DNA of 64,000 bases, taken from NCBI GenBank assembly GCA_963753135.1, contig CAVWBA010000010.1, positions 103,060 to 167,059 of the forward strand, written 5' to 3'. Below are positions 58,526-64,000 of this stretch, in pieces; position 1 is the first letter of the stretch; every line of letters begins with the position of its first letter. A program made the translations under genes and the position numbers. Source of the DNA: Roseiarcus sp963753135 (GTDB lineage: Bacteria; Pseudomonadota; Alphaproteobacteria; Rhizobiales; Beijerinckiaceae). The notes beneath the pieces were generated by a model that was not told the DNA's origin, searched no databases, and was given only the letters and a program-made list of their open reading frames with translations.

Positions 58526-59246
58526 TTATCGGGATGATCTTATTAAGTGTCCTCTGATTAGAAAGGCGCACACATCTGAGATTTGTAACGGACTGGACTC
58601 ATCCTTATTAGCAAAATGAATTGCGCTGCGGATGTGGGAGAATGGCAAAAGTCCGTTTAATGGTTGCCCCTCTACAGTCTTTATAAAACCGTCTGGATCC
58701 CTCAATGCCGCATGTGTCTTTTTTAGCTTATTACGTATTTCATGATTATCTTCTGCCACAATCTGCACGATTTCACTCGGGAAAGCAGATTTCATGAATA
58801 TCTCAATTTCAAGCGTACATGTAATAAATGCGGCGGCATGAGGTATTAGTAATTTCTCTCTTTCATTTAGTCTATCGGTGCCATCCTTTAGGATATGTGC
58901 CCTATCAACTTCGATATACAATTGGTAAATCTAATCTTATTGGGAGCCTGGCAAGCTCCCGAAGCAAAGAATATCTACGATAGCGCGGCCATTCGTTGCG
59001 ATCTGAGAATACTTTTCCAGTCCCACCAAAAATACCCGTTGCGTGAAATCTGAATCCACGACGCTTATCTTTCGGAATATATTTTCTAACAAGCCTGTTT
59101 AGCTCGCTCTCTAGAGGAACAAGTTGATTATCTCCGTGGACGATTATGGCAGCAACGACGACTGTCGGTTCGTTAGCGGAAATGCCCGCTTCATCCACAA
59201 AAGCAAATCGCACCAGTTTCGCCCAGTCCGGTGAGGTGGCGCTCAT
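58526..59246 (-). CDS. DUF3800-type protein (one frameshift)
   Basis: The first part reads VRFAFVDEAGISANEPTVVV followed by AAIIVHGDNQ, a pattern of the DUF3800 family with an acidic YxDExG-like active-site start. The frame breaks at TT 58922-58923; removing one base continues DLPLYIEVDRAHILKDGTDR and IPHAAAFITCTLEIEIF. Corrected length 239 residues. DUF3800 proteins occur often in mobile and defence-rich regions; function unknown. The base composition is much richer in A/T than the neighbouring genes, a sign of horizontal transfer. It sits next to the IS5 right end. Confidence 0.7.
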
Positions 59247-59359
59247 TATAGCGCCACCCGTTCGGGATTGCTATGGGAAGTGTAATGACCCCTTTTTTTA
59301 CTAGCGTTTATGCGCGCTTACTAACGTTTACTCGCTTTTATTGAAGACTCAATACAGCC

Positions 59360-60103
59360 CTAGAGTGCAAATCCGCCGTCGACGAGATAGGATTGGCCGG
59401 TGGTGAAGGCGCTCTCGTCGGAGGCGAGGTAGACGGCGATCGCGGCGATCTCCTCGGGCTTGCCGAGCCGGCCCATCGGCTGCCGGTCGATGAAGGCCTG
59501 GCGCACTTTCTCGACCGACTCGCCGCTCGTCTTGCTCAATGTCTCGATCCGCCCGTCGAGCGACGGGCTCTCGATCGTGCCGGGGCAGATGGCGTTGCTG
59601 CGCACGCCCTTGCGGATGAAGTCGGCCGCCACCGACTTGGTGAGGCCGATAACGGCGGCCTTCGAGGCGCCGTAGACGTAGCGGTTGGGGATGCCGCGCA
59701 CCGAGGAGGCGCCGGAGGCGATGTTGACGATCGAGCCCCTGCCCTTTTCCAGCATGCCCGGCAGGAAGGCGCGGATCGTACGGTGCATCGATTTGACGTT
59801 GAGGTCGAACGAGAAGTCCCAGTCGGCGTCCGAGGTGGTGAGGACCGTTCCATGATGGACGAAGCCCGCGCAATTGAAGAGGATGTCGATCGGCCCGACC
59901 TCGCGCGCGAGCGCCTCGACCGCCTCGTTCGAACGCACGTCGAGCTTGCGCGCGTCGGCGTCGAGTCCCTTGAGGCCGGCGACGTCGATGTCGGTCGCGA
60001 TGACGCGCGCCCCCTCGCGCGCAAAGGCCTCAGCCGTCGCGCGGCCTATGCCCGCCCCCGCCGCGGTCAACAACGCCGCCTTGCCCGCCAACCGTCCCGC
60101 CAT
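59360..60103 (-). CDS. Short-chain dehydrogenase/reductase (2-keto-3-deoxy-fuconate dehydrogenase-like)
   Basis: 247 residues from ATG 60103, with GGAAGGAG upstream. Features are ALLTAAGAGIGRATAEAFAR (cofactor), FNCAGFVHHG, the Ser/Tyr/Lys set in SGASSVRG and YGASKAAVIGLTKSVAAD, and the end GQSYLVDGGFAL. The sequence resembles SDRs that oxidise acid sugars, but the exact substrate is inferred. The longer frame to 60301 is not supported. Confidence 0.9.
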   Translation of the reverse strand: MAGRLAGKAALLTAAGAGIGRATAEAFAREGARVIATDIDVAGLKGLDADARKLDVRSNEAVEALAREVGPIDILFNCAGFVHHGTVLTTSDADWDFSFDLNVKSMHRTIRAFLPGMLEKGRGSIVNIASGASSVRGIPNRYVYGASKAAVIGLTKSVAADFIRKGVRSNAICPGTIESPSLDGRIETLSKTSGESVEKVRQAFIDRQPMGRLGKPEEIAAIAVYLASDESAFTTGQSYLVDGGFAL

Positions 60104-60294
60104 GTGGGTCCGCTCCTTCCGATTCATGTTTCCCACGGCCATCCCAAGGCCGCGCCGAGTTTCTAGGCGACATCGCGGCGCGTTCCTAGTCATCGGCGCC
60201 ACCGCCGCTTTTGCAGGCGTATTGCCAAGAGGCGGAAAACTGGAATAGACAGCGGCGCCGTTCGTTGGCCGCCTGCCCGGCGTCGCGCGACGGG

Positions 60295-60370
60295 GCCGCA
60301 ATAGCTCAGCTGGTAGAGCACGTCATTCGTAATGATGGGGTCGGGAGTTCGAATCTCTCTTGCGGCACCA
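60295..60370 (+). tRNA. tRNA-Thr (anticodon CGT)
   Basis: A 76-base cloverleaf: acceptor GCCGCAA pairs with TTGCGGC, D arm GCTC...GAGC, anticodon stem CGTCA/TGATG with loop TTCGTAA (anticodon CGT), T loop TTCGAAT, and an encoded CCA end (60368-60370). The DNA following it differs in character and holds toxin-antitoxin and phage-like genes, as expected next to an integration site. Confidence 0.95.
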
Positions 60371-60528
60371 ATCAAGCCACTGAAACGACATAGAAAAGAA
60401 GATAGCCAAAATTATCGCTTCAGACGGGCTTCTTTTTGCGGACCCAATGCGGACTCGGCGGGACTCAAAGCCGTCCCATGTTGCGTCAGCGCCGGGCACT
60501 GTGCTTGTGCCACAGTGGCATTGCTCAT

Positions 60529-60864
60529 TTGGCGCCGAAGAGACTTCGAATAGGCGAAGATTGCCTGCAGGCTATCCGCAAGGGCGAACTTGGGCTCGTG
60601 GACGCCGACCTCGGCAGGGGCCTCATGAAGCAACGGATTCCGAGACGGGCCCAAGGCGCAGCGCGAGGCTCGCGCGCCGTGGTCTTCTACCGGCGAGCCG
60701 AGGTTGCGATGTTTCTGCACCTCTTCGCCAAGAGCGCGAAGGCCAACCTGACCAAGTCGGAACTGGATTTGTACTTGAAGGCCGCTTACGAGCTGGCGAA
60801 GCTGACGGAAGAACAGCTGAGCGCCCTGAGCGCCACAAGAGGATGGAGAACACTGGACCTATGA
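60529..60864 (+). CDS. higB: RelE/HigB-type toxin, start uncertain
   Basis: 111 residues if TTG 60529 is used; no good ribosome site is seen, and the first 15 residues may be lost or shifted. The rest fits RelE-superfamily HigB-like proteins: LQAIRKGELGLVDADLGRGL, MKQRIPRRAQGAARGSRAVV, FYRRAEVAMFLHLFAKSAKA. These mRNA interferases are paired with an HTH antitoxin, present just downstream with a 4-base overlap (ATGA). Confidence 0.75.
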   Translation: MAPKRLRIGEDCLQAIRKGELGLVDADLGRGLMKQRIPRRAQGAARGSRAVVFYRRAEVAMFLHLFAKSAKANLTKSELDLYLKAAYELAKLTEEQLSALSATRGWRTLDL

Positions 60865-61187
60865 CCGCAACCCCGAAGCGATACCGCAGCCCGGCTCTCC
60901 GGTCGCTTCACGAAGCAATGCAGGACGTGCATGCGGTCGGCGCGGTCGACAAGGCGACCATGCGCGACTTTGACGTCGGCTGCCTGACGCAGGTCAAAGA
61001 CCTCGCCCCTGAAGCGATCCGCGAGATTCGCGAAAAGGCTCATATGAGCCAGGCGACGTTCGCATTGGCGTTAAACGTCACGAAGATGCTCGTCAGCAAA
61101 TGGGAGCGCGGCGAGGTTCGCCCCAGCGGCCCGTCACTCAAGCTCCTTGCGCTTGCCGACAGCAAGGGGATCGACGCAATTCTCTGA
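60861..61187 (+). CDS. higA: HigA-type helix-turn-helix antitoxin
   Basis: 108 residues from ATG 60861, overlapping the toxin stop; ATG 60843 is an alternative. The C-terminal XRE domain reads IREIREKAHMSQATFALALN, VTKMLVSKWERGEVRPSGPS, LKLLALADSKG. Antitoxins with the HTH at the C-terminal side after a short N-terminal part are typical of HigA-2/MqsA-like pairs. It should neutralise the toxin and repress the operon. Confidence 0.85.
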   Translation: MTATPKRYRSPALRSLHEAMQDVHAVGAVDKATMRDFDVGCLTQVKDLAPEAIREIREKAHMSQATFALALNVTKMLVSKWERGEVRPSGPSLKLLALADSKGIDAIL

Positions 61188-61259
61188 GCCGATGATCCCC
61201 ATATCCATCACCGCCACGGCCTTCGCGGCGGTCGCCACCACCGAAGAGATTGGCCGAAA

Positions 61260-61657
61260 GTGTCGCCCGCCGACTATGTGACCCAGATCGTGGTTCCCAC
61301 GGCCGACGAATATTTCGCGGACACTGGCAATGTCCGACGTGCCATCCTGGCGTGCATGGTCACCTACCACCTTCGGGACTACCTCGTCCCACCCGGTTTA
61401 AGCGGCCGCTCAAAAGGAGACGTCGACCGATCGATAAAGCGGCTTTGTGGGACGTGGTTGAGGGGGGGTGCAACGGATCCATACACATGCGGAATATAGA
61501 CCGCGGAAACTTCAAATTCACGCCCGGCGATGAGAGGCCAGTACCAGTTTTTACTCTCGACGACCCGTCTGCAGCTCCTTCAGACCTATCCAGCGCACCC
61601 GTGAGCGTTCCGCTTCGTTTTGATGCTGCCCAGTTGCCACGGGCAGCGACGAGCTGA
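61260..61657 (+). pseudogene. Truncated, frameshifted protein of unknown function
   Basis: GTG 61260 begins MSPADYVTQIVVPTADEYFA and RRAILACMVTYHLRDYLVP; after a shift of frame near 61435 it reads DKAALWDVVEGGCNGSIHMR and NFKFTPGDERPVPVF. This resembles short proteins found in prophages of related bacteria that have a helical N-terminus and a conserved CNGxxH segment. Similarity fades at about 61560, where the opposite-strand gene remnant begins, so the gene looks cut off. Confidence 0.5.
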
Positions 61658-63189
61658 TCGAGGTAGGGCTGGACGTCCCCTTCCATCACCGCTCCAGATG
61701 GCGGATTAGTCGCAAAAGCATCGGGTTTTGATTTGGCAAGCGATACCGCCGCCGCCTCGGTCGTGCCGGGGTTGCAACGGATGAGATCGCTGAGGCTTTG
61801 CCGGGCTTCTTCGAGACCGCCAGTGGGGACGCCGACCGCCTCACTGCCGGGGTTCGCAAGCCGCCGCAAGATCTGGAGAGTTCCTTGACCACCTGAATGC
61901 ATCCCCTTGTTGCCCAGCGCGTCGATAGCGTCGTTCGCCATGTCCGCGACGGAGGAGGTCGAGAAGAGCGCAGAGTTTCCCGTCCGCGCCGCATCGTATC
62001 CCGCATTCGCGGCAGACTTAAGCTCGCCTGTCGTGGGAGCCACCACGTTTCTGTTGAGAATGGCGTTAGCCAGCTCGCCTGCCGCGCCTGTGACCGCGGA
62101 GCCAGCGACTTCTCCGCTCGCTCCGAGGACGGCGCCGAAAGGGCGCTGCCAGCCACCGCGGAAGCATCATCGCCACGGACGGCGGACGGTAGGCCACCCG
62201 CAACGGCTCCAGTCCCGGCCATCGCAGCGCCACGGCCAAGCAGGCCAAGCTCATCAGCAGCCCCGCCAGTGGCGAGAAATGGCATGGAGCCGCCCGTGAT
62301 CCCCGCCAAAGCCGAGACGTACGGGTGAGCCGCCGCATAGGCATCACGGTCAGCCTGGATTTGAGCAGTGCTTGGCATGCCCAATGATGGCGGGAGGTGG
62401 CTCCCGATCCAGCCCTCGGCAGCCGGCAGCGTCCCGAACATCGCCGTTTAGGATCTCCGTTGTCGGACCCCAGTTCGCGGCATTGCCCTGCGGGATGAGA
62501 TCGTCGAAGCTCACATTCCCTTGAGGAGATGGCTTCCCCGGGATCAGAACGGCAAACGGATTGCCCTCTACCGGAGTAAGCGTGGGCTGCCGCTGTGGCG
62601 GATTGAGGCGGCCGGTCTGGGCATCCAGCGCCGCTCGATATGCCGCGATGTTGCCAGGAGCTCCAGAAACGGCCGCTGGCTGGCTTTGTCCGGACTGGGG
62701 TACCGAGTTGGCTAGAGGGTTGCCCAAGGGCTGCCCTTGCCCCGGAGTTTGAACCGGCGGAGCCGATGCAGCTGATGGCCGGTTGGCGATTGTGCTGGCC
62801 GACGGCGGTGGAAGCGTTGCAGGGGCAGCCGAGGGAAAAGACGCGGATGATGGCGTGGCCAACGGCGAGCCGCCTTGCCGAACGAGGGCGTCAAACGTGG
62901 CGTCATCGGCAGCGCTGGGAGGAGACGCCAGCGCAGTGACCGCATCCAAGTCTGAGGGCCGTGCGGGAGGCAGCGGCGCGTTGACGCCGGTGGCCGCAGC
63001 CTGAGCCAGCCTCTGCACGTAAGCGCGTTTCTGAGCAAGAACATCGTCATAGAAGCCCGGGGTGGACGGCCCCAGAGATCCACGGGCAGAAGCCTGCTGA
63101 TCGGTCATGAACGGCGGGCCGGACCGGCGCGAGCGTGCGCCCTGGATCACATCCTGATCTTGCATCGTGGGATCGTTGTCGTTTGCCAT
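61360..63189 (-). pseudogene. Phage-like structural/internal protein, fragmented
   Basis: A single gene is spread over three frames. It begins MANDNDPTMQDQDVIQGARS at 63189, has a long Pro/Ser/Ala-rich part, then LIPQGNAANWGPTTEIL; after one extra base near 62450 it reads MFGTLPAAEGWIGSHLPPSL and YAAAHPYVSALAGITGGSM; after a further shift near 62140 it reads GAVLGASGEVAGSAVTGAAG and APTTGELKSAANAGYDAART to about 61590. The last part to 61360 is probably non-native. Similar Ala/Gly-rich proteins occur in prophages of rhizobia-like bacteria. Function unknown. Confidence 0.6.
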
Positions 63190-63346
63190 TGGAGTTTGTC
63201 CTTAAGAATGATCAGACCGGGTGAGGGTCGTGCTGGGCCGGCGTCCCGTATCCTTCCAGTTGATGTGAACAGCGGTTAGTGACAGCGAATATACCAAGCC
63301 AGACCGTCCTCTAACCGGATCGCCTGACCCTCATGGGTGCGCTCGA

Positions 63347-63595
63347 ATGTTTGTTTACGATGATAACTTTGGGTTCTGGGAAACCAGCGGGCCCGAGGAG
63401 CGGGCATTTTTTGACTACGTACAGCGCCACAGCGTATTGATCGTCTGCGAACGTTGCGAACGGTCGGTTAGGCTCGTTCCGCCCAAGAACCTCTGCTCCT
63501 GTTGTGTCTCAGCGCTCGAATACGGAGCGCCGGCTTCAATGAGAGAATATGGCAACCAGGAAACGGTTCTGGACCCTTCTTCTAGTCCGTCGTGA
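63347..63595 (+). CDS. Small zinc-ribbon-like protein
   Basis: 82 residues: FFDYVQRHSVLIVCERCERS, then VRLVPPKNLCSCCVSALEYG. Two pairs CERC and CSCC suggest one zinc site. ATG 63347 is the only good start. I do not know the function; the pattern is of a small conserved bacterial protein. It overlaps the next gene by 47 bases. Confidence 0.65.
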   Translation: MFVYDDNFGFWETSGPEERAFFDYVQRHSVLIVCERCERSVRLVPPKNLCSCCVSALEYGAPASMREYGNQETVLDPSSSPS

Positions 63596-63761
63596 AGGGC
63601 GCTTTCTTCCCGAGTTCGGCAGCTTCGTCCGCGGCGAGGCGATAGCCAAAATGAGCGAATTGCGGGGCAAAGGAGTTCGTCGCGTCGACCTAAAGATTAT
63701 CGCATCGGATCCCGATCTGGCTGCGATCACAAAGGACGTTGAGGCGCTGAACGACGCTTAA
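63549..63761 (+). CDS. Small protein of unknown function
   Basis: 70 residues: MATRKRFWTLLLVRREGRFL, PEFGSFVRGEAIAKMSELRG, VDLKIIASDPDLAAITKDVE. It looks like a compact alpha/beta protein without membrane helix. The overlap of 47 bases with the preceding gene suggests linked expression. No family name recognised. Confidence 0.6.
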   Translation: MATRKRFWTLLLVRREGRFLPEFGSFVRGEAIAKMSELRGKGVRRVDLKIIASDPDLAAITKDVEALNDA

Positions 63762-63963
63762 TTGGCTGGCAAGGGATTAGCTTCGGCACCGGTACGACTC
63801 TCTACCGTGCGGGGCTGGCCGAGCGCTCTTTAGCTAGCCACTTTTGCAATCACGCATCGCCAACACCACAATTATGGTAATTGTAATATCATTAATTGCT
63901 GGTGCAATCCTCTGCAATCGCTGGCGGCTAAACGAGCTGCCGATTCATCGCAGGAGGTACGAT

Positions 63964-64000
63964 ATGAACTCCTTATTGTCGCGACGAAGCGTTCTCGCAA
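63964..64000 (+). CDS. 5' end of a gene running off the window (Tat-type start)
   Basis: ATG 63964 follows an excellent ribosome site AGGAGG (63952-63957). Only MNSLLSRRSVLA is visible; SRRSVLA looks like the start of a twin-arginine export signal. The 200 bases before it (63762-63963) hold no gene. Confidence 0.6.
   Translation, partial: MNSLLSRRSVLA

Noticed and set aside
61250..61657. Complete 135-codon gene in one frame
   Set aside because: Only the middle of this frame looks protein-like; its start belongs to another frame, so a frameshifted, truncated gene from 61260 is preferred.

Overview
The window looks like chromosomal DNA of a high-GC alphaproteobacterium, most likely a Hyphomicrobiales soil or methylotroph-type lineage such as the Beijerinckiaceae. 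This is inferred from the hpnABCDEF gene order with a bacterial squalene-hopene cyclase, the Hsp20-Lon pair, the many GTG/TTG starts with 4-nt ATGA/GTGA overlaps, and the gene content; no marker gene here allows a firm assignment.

Layout. 1-1000: the 3' end of sdhB and a dps gene. 999-6810 (minus): a tight six-gene operon encoding myo-inositol-1-phosphate synthase, a HAD phosphatase, a nucleotidyltransferase, an ATP-grasp protein, a class III aminotransferase and a Gfo/Idh/MocA dehydrogenase, which reads like an uncharacterised amino-inositol (aminocyclitol) pathway. 6999-14411 (minus): the hopanoid operon hpnA-B-C-D-E-F(shc), every junction being a 4-nt overlap; hpnB carries an inserted palindromic repeat. 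14801-24895: a carbohydrate locus with a GH3 beta-glucosidase, an SbmA/BacA-type ABC protein with a degenerate ATPase, a GH144-type endo-beta-1,2-glucanase, a GH15 glucoamylase-like enzyme and a GH94 1,2-beta-oligoglucan phosphorylase; together they suggest intracellular beta-1,2-glucan turnover. 25152-27985: Hsp20 and Lon. 28000-32322: an unknown secreted protein flanked by a decayed copy of a cytochrome c gene, a Tat-exported amine oxidase coupled to that cytochrome c, and mobB.

32498-37934: bifunctional putA, whose 3' end is duplicated as a 42-bp direct repeat around a 1.5-kb island holding a vapBC module; vapC is itself split by a PEP-CTERM protein gene. 37992-52536: mostly metabolic genes (TetR/SDR pair, quinone oxidoreductase-like ADH, MBL hydrolase, CoA transferase, mtnA, Ldh-type dehydrogenase, Tat-exported FAD oxidase, ribokinase, aldo/keto reductase, MetE-like protein, MFS carrier, NTF2-like protein, 3-methyladenine glycosylase). 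52789-58512: a nest of insertion sequences (IS630 inside IS1595; IS110 inside IS5). 58526-60103: a DUF3800 protein and an SDR. 60295-64000: tRNA-Thr(CGT) followed by a mosaic of toxin-antitoxin genes, truncated phage-like genes and small unknown proteins.

A striking property of this sequence is that at least fourteen genes, including lon, putA, hpnA and hpnB, are broken by single-base insertions, usually one extra base in a short homopolymer. Removing one base restores full-length proteins. The uniform direction suggests sequencing or assembly error rather than biology, so frameshifted genes are listed over their full span and called CDS.
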